A DNA stretch of 64,000 nt from Neoechinorhynchus agilis (Eukaryota > Acanthocephala). A model generated the notes under the pieces. It saw only the letters and a list, made by a program, of their open reading frames with translations, had not been told where the DNA came from and did no database searches. Within the stretch, counting starts at the first letter, position 1; the number at the start of each line of letters is the position of its first letter. Position numbers and translations under genes: made by a program. Below are positions 36,501 to 50,059 of the stretch, one piece after another. The stretch is from assembly GCA_051530055.1 (NCBI GenBank), contig CM121341.1, positions 9,114,001 through 9,178,000 on the forward strand. Direction: 5' to 3'.

Positions 36501-39500
36501 TCTGCAAAAGTGCCACATTTGAAATAACGAAATTCTCACGAGCCACACGTCTCGTAATTTCCTCCCTATGCAAAGCCTTCCTTAGATTCTCTTGCTGGTG
36601 CTTTTTGCGACTTTTACTCGCAGTCACAACCGCACGGACTTCATCTTGGCTTACGGCAACTTCTTCAACTCGATTTCTTGACCGTGGTAGCCAGCATGGA
36701 TCAATCATGTGAACAAGAGGATTTCCAATTTGAGGAGACGGCATTGCAAAGTCAATCGCCGGCGGCAAGATCTTATAAAAGGCCTGAGCACCTTCTTCGA
36801 CTCTCATCCAAAACTGATAACGTTGACTCCAGAGTACATGGAACCGGCATACGGCATTGTATCTGATAAGAGCCGACGGATTTTCGAATTCTCTTAAAAG
36901 AAGTTGTTCAACAATCACCGGGGATTTTGCAGCTGCCAAAATAAAGACCGTGGCTAAAGTTGTTAAAAAAAGATGGCAACGAATTAAAATTATTATATTT
37001 ACCGGCCGTAGCAGAAAGCTCTGCATTTCCATCAAGAAGTAACTCCCAAGTTGTATAGAGGACGCCGTTAAAGCTATTCTCATCGAGAGGACCGGAATTT
37101 TTGCATAGAGTCATCAGAGGAACATGTGCCAAAGTCCTAGCCTATTCGACGTACTATTGGAATTTCTGGTCTTTATTAAAGATAATTTAGAAATCGAATA
37201 TTTTATATGATCGATCCAATCTTAAAACATATGACACTGACCTGAAAATAATCGGAGAATACAGTATTAGCGTATTTCATTGCAAATGTCTCCGTTCGTT
37301 TCGATTGAACGTGATCGACATCTTTTGCAACACCAGGAGCACAACGATAACTTAAAAGGGATGAAATCTAAAAAATTTAATGAGAAAAACCTTGCGATAT
37401 TTAAGCAACCGCAAACCCGTTTATTTTGTCGGTCGACAATATTTTGAAGGAACTCTTGTTCCTCACTGAGTGAAGTTTGACTTTTGAGGATGTTTAGATT
37501 AGATTCTCGGCATAATCGGTAGGCAGCTCGGACCAACAACCATGAACTTTCACTTTGCCGATCGAAGCAATTATAGGCGCAATTCTCGCCATGTTCGCAA
37601 ACGACATTTGTGCTGCCAAGAAGTCTCACAATTACATAAAGCCATGAGAGGGATTTCTTCGATTCATTTTCTTCTTGTGTTGCTCTAGCTGTTGGATTAT
37701 TTTCCTCGTTCAAAGAACTTCCCGTACGTGAAGCGCTTTGTCCTATATCGTCCGAATGAACGCTTCCTCTACATTTTACAGACATATTCCGACTTAATTC
37801 ACGGCTTGTGTGTCTTCGGTTTAAAAGAATACTGGATTGTCTCTGCTTAGCACTTGTTTTTCGGGCGCTGTATTTATCCACTTCATCTGGACCGATTGTA
37901 CTTGTGCAAGAATCGTTTCGTTCATCAATAACCAATGGTTCTACATTAGAAGCACTAGACGACTGAAAAGAGAATATGCTTCCTCGGGTTTTTCTTTCTA
38001 AAGCCCGGCTCATTCGTTGTCTCCGAAAAGGTGGCACGTGAGCTCTCTGACTGGTTAAAAGATTGGATTCTCTGATATAAATCGTGATTTCTAACAAGAG
38101 AAGAGCTGCCAACATTCTAAGTCCGTATGGACATTTCGTTGTGGAATCGTTTGTAAATGACTCAATGTAAAGGTCATTCATTGTACTCGTCGACCAGTAT
38201 TTGCTCCTATTCTCTTCATTATCTTCTTTATCGAAGGTTGCATCAAGTTGGATAGCAATCACCTAATTTTGAATGAGATTATAATGAATCGAAGCATCGG
38301 AAATGGCTCACATCCGCCCAAAGCAGAAATGTGCGCCGAACATTCATTTCTACGCTCTTTTTCTTAGTAGTTGGGAATGAAACAACCGATATCCTTTGTG
38401 ATCCCATCTGAGTCCAGGCTGGCCATTGACCTGCTGAACATTTATGAACAAAATCAATGCACTCAAGAATATATGCGGCTTTTGTGACCACTGGCGCTTC
38501 CTTTTAAATACATTTTAATGCAGTAATCCACATTAAAAATGTTTGCTTACCAATTCGAATAATACACTGAGGAATAAAAGATCCGGCACGCTTATCAATG
38601 GACAATTGTCCATCAGGAATCGTGCAGCTCGTATTGAATTATGCGCTGATTGAAGGTCGATATAGTGGACTTCCTCGTTCTTTGCAGTTATACGGCCAGT
38701 ATCAATACTTGATCCCATCGCTTTAAATTTAGAATATATTTCAATTGGAGTATGCACAGCATGTATTTACTTACATTGAGCGGTCGACTTAAATGTCTTC
38801 ATTTTGGAAGAGAGGTTAGGACTCTGCGTACGATAATCTTTATCAATCGAATCTCTAGAGGGCTGCATTTGTTGTAGGCTGATCGATTTCACTGCCTTAT
38901 CTTCTTCATCTGAGTCACCTTCTTTGGACCTGGAAATCGAGATAAAATTTCAAAATACAAATAACTGATCACAAATCAACTAATTTTTAGTCGGCATAAA
39001 TGCGCCTTCCAAATTTTTCTAACAAGAAAAAAAAGTTGTTTTTGCTTATTGTGACCAGATACGCACAAAATCCAATTAATTGAATGTGCTTTTGAAAGAT
39101 TCGTCAAGCAAAAGTTTCTTAAATTATGTTAATATGAATGAAATCAGGAACTAGAAGAGAAAACGCAAAGAAAAAATAGACGTTCTTAAAGAATAAAATG
39201 GTCAACACCTCCACAAATCAACTAATTTTTAGTCGGCATAAATGCTTTTAGTCGGCATAAATGCGCCTTCCAAATTTTTCTAACAAGAAAAAAAGTTGGT
39301 TTTGCTTATTGTGACCAGATACGCACAAAATCCAATTAATTGAATGTGCTTTTGAAAGATTCGTCAAGCAAAAGTTTCTTAAATTATGTTAATATGAGTG
39401 AAATCAGGAACTAGAGAAGAAAACGCAAAGAAAAAATAGACGTTCTTAAAGAATAAAATGGTCAACACCTCCACAAATCAACTAATTTTTAGTCGGGATA

Positions 39501-42500
39501 AATGCGCCTTCCAAATTTTTCTAACAAGAAAAAAAGTTGTTTTTGCTTATTGTGACCAGATACGCACAAAATCCAATTGATTGAATATGCTTTTGAAAGA
39601 TTCGTCAAGCAAAAGTTTCTTAAATTATGTTAATATGAGTGAAATCAGGAACTAGAGAAGAAAACGCAAAGAAAAAATAGACGTTCTTAAAGAATAAAAT
39701 GTTCAAAACCTCCACAAATCAACTAATTTTTAGTCGGCATAAATGCATAAATGCGCCTTCCAAATTTTTCTAACAAGAAAAAAAGTTGTTTTTGCTTATT
39801 GTGACCAGATACGCACAAAATCCAATTAATTGAATATGCTTTTGAAAGATTCGTCAAGCAAAAGTTTCTTAAATTATGTTAATATGAGTGAAATCAGGAA
39901 CTAGAGAAGAAAACGCAAAGAAAAAATAGACGTTCTTAAAGAATAAAATGTTCAAAACCTCCACAAATCAACTAATTTTTAGTCGGGATAAATGCGCCTT
40001 CCAAATTTTTCTAACAAGAAAAAAAGTTGTTTTTGCTTATTGTGACCAGATACGCACAAAATCCAATTAATTGAATATGCTTTTGAAAGATTCGTCAAGC
40101 AAAAGTTTCTTAAATTATGTTAATATGAGTGAAATCAGGAACTAGAGAAGAAAACGCAAAGAAAAAATAGACGTTCTTAAAGAATAAAATGTTCAAAACC
40201 TCCACAAATCAACTAATTTTTAGTCGGCATAAATGCGCCTTCCAAATTTTTCTAACAAGAAAAAAAGTTGTTTTTGCTTATTGTGACCAGATACGCACAA
40301 AATCCAATTAATTGAATATGCTTTTGAAAGATTCGTCAAGCAAAAGTTTCTTAAATTATGTTAATATGAGTGAAATCAGGAACTAGAGGAGAAAACGCAA
40401 AGAAAAAATAGACGTTCTTAAAGAATAAAATGTTCAAAACCTCCACAAATCAACTAATTTTAGTCGGCATAAATGCGCCTTCCAAATTTTTCTAACAAGA
40501 AAAAAGTTGTTTTTGCTTATTGTGACCAGATACGCACAAAATCCAATTAATTGAATATGCTTTTGAAAGATTCGTCAAGCAAAAGTTTCTTAAATTATGT
40601 TAATATGAGTGAAATCAGGAACTAGAAGAGAAAACGCAAAGAAAAAATAGACGTTCTTAAAGAATAAAATGTTCAAAACCTCCACAAATCAACTAATTTT
40701 TAGTCGGCATAAATGCTTTTAGTCGGCATAAATGCGCCTTCCAAATTTTTCTAACAAGAAAAAAAGTTGTTTTTGCTTATTGTGACCAGATACGCACAAA
40801 ATCAATTAATTGAATATGCTTTTGAAAGATTCGTCAAGCAAAAGTTCTTAAATTATGTTAATATGAGTGAAATCAGGAACTAGAGAAGAAAACGCAAAGA
40901 AAAAATAGACGTTCTTAAAGAATAAAATGTTCAAAACCTCCACAAATCAACTAATTTTTAGTCGGGATAAATGCGCCTTCCAAATTTTTCTAACAAGAAA
41001 AAAAGTTGTTTTTGCTTATTGTGACCAGATACGCACAAAATCCAATTAATTGAATATGCTTTTGAAAGATTCGTCAAGCAAAAGTTTCTTAAATTATGTT
41101 AATATGAGTGAAATCAGGAACTAGAGAAGAAAACGCAAAGAAAAAATTGACGTTTTTAAAGAATAAAATGTTCAAAACCTCCACAAATCAACTAATTTTT
41201 AGTCGGCATAAATGCTTTTAGTCGGCATAAATGCGCCTTCCAAATTTTTCTAACAAGAAAAAAAAGGTCAAGCAAAAGTTTCTTAAATTATGCTAATATG
41301 AATGAAATCAGGAACTAGAGAAGAAAACGCAAAGAAAAAATAGACGTTCTTAAAGAATAAAATGGTCAAAACTTATTATTGGTTATAAAAATGTACTTTG
41401 CCGAACCAAATCAAACCTTTCAAATGCGTTTTTCGCCATTTTAAATCTTTTTTGTGTCTTCAACATTGGTCCATAAGCAGTACACATGAAAGTGTCATTG
41501 AACGTTTCCTTGATATGGTACAACATTAGCCTCATATCTTCGAATATATTCTAAATTTGTGAGTAAAGGATTTCATGTAGTGTGTGTGTAAAGTACGCAA
41601 ACCGAATTCTCCGGTTTTGTCAGCATATCCTGGCATTTGGCTAGTCGAATGATAAGTGGATCAAAAACAACACTGACAATCATTGGAACAATTCCATGTG
41701 GTTGTTGACTTGGTGATTGGAAAATCGTTGATCTTTGAATCTGGACTACATTTACAAACTTTGTAATGTACGGAATAAGCAAAGAGCTAGTCGTCACCTG
41801 TCCATGGAATGGGTGCAGATTGACAAAATCCGGTCAGGGCATGTACCGTCTCCATTATAAAGTACAATTGACCTTGATTTATGAATTCCATCAAATATCT
41901 GTATCGAAAGTTCAATAGAACATGTAAATGAACAGGTTTAAACTACCGATTAAATTTCGGAGGGCAAATTTCCCTTACACGAAGAAGAGTCAATCTCACT
42001 TTAGATCTTAGATGTTCGCATTCAAGATTTTTTAGCGAACTGCAATAAGAGCAACCAAGTGATCGCATAATTCTAAAACAAATGATGTTAGTGCATAAAA
42101 TTAATTTGATACGTTAAAGATACCTCATACAAGTATCGATCGCGACAAAATAATTCTCTTCGTTCTGACCGGATACGTACTCGAGCCAAATGGATTCGTC
42201 AGACTTCTCTGGATTTTCAGAAAATGTTCCAATCGTAATAAGGACTTCTAAGATGTTTAAAACAACTCCAAACGCTGATGTCGATTCCTCTTTGCAAACA
42301 ACTGCGTGGATTCCTATCAAAATCGGCCCGTATGCGAGAAACCCATCATCCTTGGTAATGTACTCAATCGAACCAGAAGCTCCGGATGATTCCGTCAAAC
42401 ACCGGTAACTTAAGTTCGAGTCACTTAAACCACTGAATTCCAATCTATGAAACTCGTTGGAATCCCGTGATGTATGCTCCTAGCGTTTTCATTAAGTCGC

Positions 42501-45500
42501 CTACGGCTACCTAAATCGGCCAGCAAATTTGTTTTACGATCTCCAGATTTTAAAATTGGTTCGGTTCCGGATATTGTCGATATGTTTATACTGTCCAAGA
42601 ATTGATCAAATCCTTTGCGATGCAAAGTCTACACCGTGGGATTACCATAGATCGTCAAATAGAAAGATCTTATAAAACTTACATGTAAAAATCTGCCCGG
42701 TCGTAGGCCACCGGGGACGTTCCTTTCATTTGATGCATAACTGTCCCTATTTAGATGCGCCAATTCCAATACATCATCGTCAATATATCGCATTTTACTA
42801 AACGAAATGGCAATGGGTTACTTTTCGCCTTCTAAAGCCTTTGAATCATCAAATCTTTGAGACCATAGATTGCTTATTCGAAACATAAATGTCTAATACA
42901 AGTTTTAAGCGTGTAGATTAGATGAGAAGTTATTTAAAAGTCTACCGCTCGTAATCCTAAAATAGAAAACACCCACCTGAGTTCAAAAAAAAGTAAAATT
43001 CGTGTTATACAGACAAAATGTACATTTACAAATTTAAATCATTGATAGTAGATGTTAAAGCAATTTAAGCTAGATGACCTAATTTGTCACTTCTTGTGTT
43101 ACAAGGTCATTATAATGTTTTGAAGATATTAAATTCGATAGTTTTATACTTTTTGTCTAAAGCGAATTGTGATTTATAGAAAATTTACTTAAATAATTAT
43201 TATTCATATGCACAGATCTTGAGGTTTCTTAATCTGGGGTAAAAACAAAAAAACGCGAATTGGGATCAAGGTTAGGATGCCACAAAATCTTAATGTTGTC
43301 CAGAAGTATTATTTAGAAGTCTTCACTTAGGTAAATGATTATTAAAGACTTTCTACGGACCGCGTCGTGTTCATCATCATCATTTTATTAGTTATTCATC
43401 TTTTAATAACTAACAAACTCATAATGAACCAAACCAAGGTTCGAAACGTCTTTAATTAAAAAAAATTATTTACCGGGTGAAGACTTCTAAACATTTAGTT
43501 TGATCATATAACCCGGTACCTCCTCACATATCGAATGGAATTCAATTTGACCATTAATGTGAAGACTAGCAAATTATATTTTTATCTGTAAGACAAAAAG
43601 CATATTGAATTTCCCAGTAGAAACGGTCGATGAGTTTCTATTCCTTCTGTACCATAACTTTAAGCAGTAAAAGATTTCCTGAGCACAAGAACGTATTTTA
43701 AGTGTCTTTAAAGAAACTACTATTTTTAGATATTTTTACGTTAATGTAAAATTTCTTTTAAATACGTCTCAATGGTGGAATAATAACTTAATTAACATTG
43801 CTTTCGCCACAAATATCGTATTACTGATTTTCTTTTGTCCAGCTTACCTTATTTTTCTATAGAATGTTATCAACTTGATCCGATTATTTAAAAACACTGG
43901 AACTCTCAGTAGCTCGTTAGCGTGCATGGCAGGACCAGCGTTATCCTGATCACCGATCGTTACATGACCGCCATGCGTTAGGCCAGCCAATTGATGATTT
44001 GCGGCGATATCACAAAGATTCTTGGGATACGAATTGCTTTTAAGCCGGAAATGCGGTTGCTGCAGTACTTGATCCGCGATCGCCGATATACGATTTGAAA
44101 GATACTCCAGACACCAGACAAAACCTTCTAATTTCCATCCAGGACTAAAAAGAGCTCTTACAACAGCAACGTCCAAAAATGATGCTTTCCTTGTGTCTAT
44201 TGGACAAGATGTTCGATTTCCTTGGACGCCTTTCTTCGTTCTCCTTCTCATTTTAACATGCTCAACTCCTTCGTATTCGTTAATGGTGCTAGAAATATCT
44301 TGATGGCTGTCCGTCGCAATGTAGTCGCTAACTGGACGTCCACAAGATTGACAAATCGGTTGATATGGTTGAAGTAGCTGATTACACGATGGACAGAATT
44401 GACTGTTATCATTTTTATTTGACGAACCACTTAACGCGTCTTCTCCACTGCCACCACAAACAGAACTCATATGAGCCAACGGCGCTGTAAGGTTTCCGAA
44501 ATCATCATTGTCGGAATAAGTAGGACCTTGACTTAAAAGACTAAGATGCCCCATTCTTTTCTCAGCTGGTGATTTTCCCGATGGTGGTATCGGAACTGAC
44601 AATCGTAGAATGGAGGATCTTTGATCCAGATCACTTGAACTCAATACACTCGAACCGATACATCGTTTGCTTGAAAGTCGCGTTACGTTCCGTATAGCGT
44701 CAATCATTTGACTAGGATCCGATGGCTTTACTGGGCGTGAAAATGCAATTGCATGAACAGGTTGATTATGAAGCCACAAATGTTTCCATAAACGCAAGGC
44801 TGGTTTTAGTCTCAAGTCTTCAAAGTCGTTTTCATCAAGCAAATGTATAAGTGGTGCAAATAAATAAACAAACAATTGAATTGATCCGATGGAGTGGGAC
44901 ATGAGTTGATGATCTTCATTAAACGTTGATGCATCGTATTCCTGGTTGTTAAAACATTCGCTTGCGGCATCCAGCAATATCCAGTGGAGAGCATAGAGGA
45001 GTTTTACTTCGGATTTATCGAACGTTGATCGATGTGGAGAAACTATTACTACTGGAACGTTTGGTTGACTTGAAGAAGATGATCCACTACTTTGAGCAGG
45101 TCTTGTACCGAGATTCGATACATTTGTAGATCCCTTCTGCCGTTGTGCCTTTGATCCTTTTGTAGTAGTTTCGCATGTTGACTCCGGCACCATTTGTGGT
45201 GTCAGTTTATGGCGTTCAATTATTGCGGCACATGAGTGCATTATGTGAGGAAGGCTGGCTCGTAGAAACGACCATCGAGGTATTGCTTCGATTGCATCCG
45301 ACAGGGAAGGTGATAGTCCATGTAGAATGTTTTGGACGATCACTCTTTCCACACTCTATATATTAAATTTTTAGTTTCTCACAAACAAGTGTGATAAATT
45401 TGTATTCTATGAGGATTTTCGTTAGAACAATTGCGCTTTTTAGTGTGAATTTCGGTAGAGTGCTAAACTTTCTATTGCTCAATATCCGAATTTCTAATCT

Positions 45501-46240
45501 TAATCCTAAAGATTGTACCATTAGATTTTTTTGTGATAGAATGCTCGTTTGATTCTTCATTTGTTATTTCTAATCTTTTCATTATAAGACTGTGGATGAA
45601 TTTTAACGATGGAGACGTTAAGTGTTAAATCAACGCCTATTATTACGATGAAAAAATCCTTCGAAAAGTCGCACTATTGTTAAACTAAGTGCCTAAAAAT
45701 AAACTCAAATGTATTTTACAGTGACCACAAGAATATTCGTATTGTTTTTCAGTGGATTTTCTAGTTTGCTGATTTAGAACATCTCAGCATCAAAATTCAG
45801 TTGCACGACGGCTACGATGTTCGAAACCAGTCACTGATTCAGATACAACCATCCTCATTATGTTCGCTAGAGCTGCAAAATAACACCGCTGGTTAAGTTT
45901 TATGGATTCTGTTAGTGATCCCAATGGAGCACTGGATACGAAAATGCGGCATTGACTTTCATGCACCATTTTTATAGTAGGCATGCGGAAAATCAGGCAT
46001 AGGTACTTTTCCACTTGTCCAAGTGACACAACAACGATTTCAAAACTTACAAATGCCGAAGACTCGATTGATCGATCGTAATTTCGAGTAATAAATGGGC
46101 TTAAAAGTACAGATTATTCAAAAAACCCACTTAAGAGTCACTTGCCTGCTTTGTCTCCATAAAAATATTTGAATTGGGATAGGAACTGAGTTATACTGTT
46201 GACCGTGTTGTTTTTTGTTTCCGCTTTTATTCATAGTCAT
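30512..46240 (-). CDS. unc-80: UNC-80, NALCN sodium-leak channel complex scaffold
   Basis: UNC-80 is a very large neuronal protein that stabilises and traffics the NALCN/NCA channel with UNC-79. The gene seems complete. Exon 1 (46146-46240) starts MTMNKSGNKKQ and reads VPIPIQIFLWRQS; exon 2 is 46051-46099 (SPFITRNYDRSIESSAF). Exon 3 is 43848-45355 (SVERVIVQNILHGLSP, FLDVAVVRALFSPGW), exon 4 is 42683-42797, and exon 5 starts at 42479 (HEHTSRDSN). Later landmarks are GIVPMIVSVVFDPLIIRLA (41.7 kb), APVVTKAAYILECIDFVHKC (38.4 kb), CPYGLRMLAALLLLEIT (38.1 kb), EEGAQAFYKILPPAIDFAMP (36.8 kb), PEVLDFKSHNRLAEMAQFLL (32.9 kb) and FVEFIIFTRNPLFLFMR (31.3 kb). The tail is at 30512-30960. Intron 1 starts GCAAGT (GC-AG). 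A poly-Gly run is coded near 36366-36420. The exons between 33.2 and 36.2 kb are small and not all resolved. Confidence 0.93.
38967..41385. repeat. 241-bp tandem repeat, ten copies, in an unc-80 intron
   Basis: ACAAATCAACTAATTTTTAG recurs at 38971, 39213, 39473, 39714, 39963, 40204, 40445, 40684, 40942 and 41183; the basic period is 241-242 bp. Longer spacings (258-260, 249) come from a 17-18 bp internal duplication of TTTTAGTCGGCATAAATGC or a shorter repeat of ATAAATGC. The last copy is shortened by a deletion. It lies between coding exons at about 38.9 kb and 41.57 kb, so it must be removed by splicing. Confidence 0.95.
43307..43498. mobile_element. MITE with AGAAGTCTTCAC inverted ends, second copy
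   Basis: The left end TATTATTTAGAAGTCTTCAC and right end GTGAAGACTTCTAAACA are inverted; the interior contains AAACGTCTTTAATTAA, related to the 22.1 kb copy. It lies in an unc-80 intron (between exons 3 and 4). Confidence 0.6.
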
Positions 46241-47930
46241 TTCATCTGTCTTACAATTGTCTCAGTTTTTCTGGATAAAATCTAAACTTTTGTATTATTA
46301 GACAAAATTTCACGACTGAATGTGTTTTGTTTGCCACCCTCAGAGTGTTAGGTTTACACGACGGATTATGGTTGCGGGCGGAGCTAACGATATTATGGGA
46401 GAACAAGGCAACATTGGCATGAGTCCGTAAACAATATGTATCGATTATAGACTGATTTGGCAGATATCAAGATACGGATCAAACTAATGATATCGAGATT
46501 GTTGCTGGTGTGCATCGGAGTTTCATTGTTAAGGCATCCGTCTTGTATGCGCTAAAGCACATCAGTTTTAATGTTTTTGATGATGATGGCAGTGCAGAAG
46601 GGTGGAATCGTTGTTAACATCGTTGTTGAGAGACTCCGGTACTTTATCGATTTATGTGCATGCTTTTTCCCACTAAAACACTAGTTTGACTCCGTCGCTT
46701 TATATAGCGGTGCCGCTCGTGCTCAACTCCTCTTGTGGCTTAATTTCTGGACGCAATTCATTGGGCAGAACAAGTGCTTGTCGTTAGACAAAATGAATGG
46801 CGATAGAAAAATAAACAATTTTTTATTGTCAACAAGGGAGAAACCATGTCAAAATTCGGCGCATCCGCTCAAAACACGTTCGAAAATGAGTCTTGTAGAA
46901 TAAAGATTAACGACATTACAACGAAGCGCTCATTTTGCGACTTTTTTAAATTTATTCGGATTTTTTTGGCATGTTTGCCTTATAGAAGTACTTTACTCAT
47001 CTATTAGATTTTTTTGCTCATAATCTATCATACAAATACCATGGATTATACCCTATTAACAACAATAAAAAATGATTTTTAATTAGTAAGATTTAACTGA
47101 TGCATTTCGCTTTTTTTCTAAAAGTATCTTTTTATTCATGGAATAATTAATAGTTTCAAGAAAACAAAAAGGTTCTACCATTTTATGTCGTTACATATAA
47201 AAATGCAATTAAATGAGATAGAATTTTTGCTAGTGTCAACAATCTGCAACTTTTTTATGTGATAAGCGGAATATTTTTATCAATTAAAAAGATTTAAAAA
47301 CATTTTCAGCTTGGTCAAGCAATTTAGCTCTACTTCCTAAATTTTTTGAATGAAACAAACGTTTCCGCCCATTTCTCACGCCTAAATGACATCAGCACTG
47401 CACATCTATTGCAAAATGAGTGCAGAATCCACTTCAAATGGAAATTAAATTTGTTACAGGCAGTTTGGCAGTACTTTTCTGGCTGAGTTGAAGTCACCGG
47501 TGACAAACTGTGATCAACGTAGGAAAGGTCGACAGTTAACTATAAACCAATTCGGCCTATAGAAACCGAGCAAGGTAAAACGGGAATTGCTCCATAGCTT
47601 CAAATACAATCGATTGTGATTTATAATTGCGTCCAAATTTAATTTCTGTCCAGTTAAGGTTTTAATTTTTATTCCAACATCCAGATTTATAATTGAGTTT
47701 TAATTCAATTTGTCTAAGAGTAAATTCCAATATTTTTATGAAATCATTCCAGTTTTGATTTATTAGACTAAAATAACAAAAATTGTTTTTGTGAATTTAA
47801 GTTTATTGTGCTGCCCAATAAAATACAGAAAGGTTCAAATTAAATCTATGCTAGCGATTCACGTGAAAATTTCACTTTTAAAGATGAATTCGTACGTAAT
47901 ATTTTCATAATTATACTTTTTTGGTGAAAA
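46241..47930. other. Upstream region of unc-80, no other gene seen
   Basis: AT-rich, contains CACTAGTTTGACTCCGTCGC and TTTATATAGCGG near 46680-46710, which could be promoter material, but I cannot support a transcription start. No ORF with coding character. Confidence 0.35.
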
Positions 47931-47931
47931 T

Positions 47932-49240
47932 AATCAACCATTCATCACATTTTTTGATTACTTTCATCAAAAAGTATACTTTAACCCTAAGGATTTTCTC
48001 TGACGATTAAAATCCAGAAAGTATACTTTTTTGGTGAAAAAAATCAACCATTCATCAGATATTTGATTTATTGGAGAAATATTTCGAACGAAGTAACCTC
48101 ACATCCTCAGTCATTGTTTTCGAATAGAAATTCGAGTACACCAAAAGTATACTTTAACCCTAAGGATTTTCTCTGACGATTAAATTCCAGAAAGTATACT
48201 TTTGGTGAAAATAATCAACCATTCATCACATATTTGATTATTTTCACCAAAAGTATATTTTAACCCTAAGGATTTTCTCTGACGATTAAATTCCAGAAAG
48301 TATACTTTTTGGTGAAAATAATCAACCATTCATCACATTTTTTGATTATTTTCACCAAATAGTGTACTTTAACCCTGAGGATTTTCTCTGACGATGAAAA
48401 TCAAGAAAGTATACTTTTTTGGTGAAAAAAATCAACCATTCATCACATATTTGATTATTTTCACCAAAAAAGTATATTTTTATTAACCCTAAGGATTTTC
48501 TCTGACGATTAAATTCCAGAAAGTATACTTTTTTGATGAAAATAATCAACCATTCATCAGATATTTGATTTATTGGAGAAATATTTCGAACGAAGTAACC
48601 TCACATCCTCAGTCATTGTTTTCGAATAGAAATTCGAGTACACCAAAAGTATACTTTAACCCTAAGGATTTTCTCTGACGATTAAATTCCAGAAAGTATA
48701 CTTTTTGGTGAAAATAATCAACCATTCATCACATATTTGATTATTTTCACCAAAAAAGTATATTTTTATTAACCCTAAGGATTTTCTCTGACGATTAAAT
48801 TCCAGAAAGTATACTTTTTTGGTGAAAATAAACAACCACTCATCACATATTTGATTTATTGAGGAAATATTTCGAACGAAGGAACCTCACATCCTCAGTC
48901 ATTGTTTTCGAATAGAAATTCGAGTACACTAAAAGTATACTTTAACCCTAAGGATTTTCTCTGACGATTAAATTCCAGAAAGTATACTTTTTTGATGAAA
49001 ATAATCAACCATTCATCACATATTAGTGTACTTTTTGATGAAAATAATCAACCATTCATCACATAGTTGATTTATTGAGGAAATATTTCGAACGAAGTAA
49101 CCTCACATCCTCAGCCATTGATTGTAAGTTAGGAAGCGAGGTTACTTTGTTCGAAATATTTCCCTAATAAATCAAATATGTGATGAGTGGTTGATTATTT
49201 CACCAAAAAAGTATACTTTGATTAACCCGAGAGATTTTCT
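47932..49240. repeat. Palindromic interspersed array (AAGTATACTTTTTGGTGAAA family)
   Basis: Repeated blocks of GTATACTTTTTTGGTGAAAA and, in inverse, TTTTCACCAAAAAAGTATA flank CAACCATTCATCACAT, so each block can fold. They alternate with AACCCTAAGGATTTTCTCTG-ACGATTAAATTCCAG and with GGAGAAATATTTCGAACGAA-GTAACCTCACATCCTCAG. At least seven blocks are present; the last part (49120-49240) is in inverted orientation. A lone piece occurs at 60117-60172. Confidence 0.85.
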
Positions 49241-49284
49241 CTGTCGATGATTATCATAATTGGCAATTTATGAAATGTTCATAC

Positions 49285-49620
49285 TTTTAAGTAACAGTAA
49301 AAATCATGGATAACCGACTAGCCAGACTCAATAGATAGAATATAGTTTGTTGTACATTCCGTGGTTGTATCGAAGTTTGTCTCGGAAACTCGAGCCCGGA
49401 TCCGCGTTTAAGGGAGGTCAAGAGGTTTAGAATCCACGATCGCTGATGACCTATAAAGAAAGGGAAATACTTCGTTGAAGAGAGGAAATTCATTGACGAG
49501 TCCCGCCTCGATCCGAAGGGATTTTAAAACCTGATAACCGTTTACATCCGAGTCTAAGTGATTCAATCACTTTTTTGATCCAATATATCGATTGACTGTA
49601 TGCCTAAAGGAGAAAGCGGA
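49285..49620 (+). mobile_element. Diverged tRNA-derived SINE
   Basis: Contains GAGGAAATTCATTGACGAGT-CCCGCCTC and ends near TGTATGCCTAAAGG, matching the body and tail of the SINEs at 63.1-63.35 kb (GAGGAAACTCACTGATTAG-TCCCGCCTCC and TTTATGCCTAAA). The tRNA head is degraded (GGTTTAGAATCC). Confidence 0.6.
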
Positions 49621-50059
49621 GTAAGGGATGTTAGAACGCTAAATATAACCGGTTTGTCAGATGACATTCATCTATTTTTTTTTGCTTATAATAAAATATT
49701 TAAATCGATCCAACAATTTGCACCTTCAAATGCATATTTTTCCCGTTTAGCAAGCTTTAAAATTGAAAACGCAAACAATAGTCTAGCTCACATAATTCTG
49801 TCTTCAATAATGAGCACCTGATTACATACAGGGAACAATCAGCTCAGTCTTCCTTTACTCTACGGGAAATAATAACTATTGTTGAAAACTCTGTGCGTGA
49901 AAGGGAGAAGTGTTTACAGATCCCGTTTCGTGGACTAGTCAGGTAGCCATTATATAAATAGTGGTTGTATGTGGCAGGTATCATTGTCATCTTCGATCTC
50001 TTTCGTTGCTTTCAGTATACTTCCTCGAATCCTACTCATTACAACAGACTTCTTTTTTG

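Noticed and set aside
42425-42625. Minus-strand frame starting LHRKGFDQFL
   Set aside because: Joining UNC-80 exon 4 directly to GAGCATACATCACG at 42479 keeps frame and gives RFLH-EHTSRDSN; this frame cannot be spliced into the next exon in phase.
45790-46029. 79-codon minus-strand frame (SLGQVEKYLCLIF...)
   Set aside because: It begins after the GTAAGT donor of UNC-80 exon 2; homology jumps from SIESSAF to SVERVIVQN at 45355, so it is intronic.
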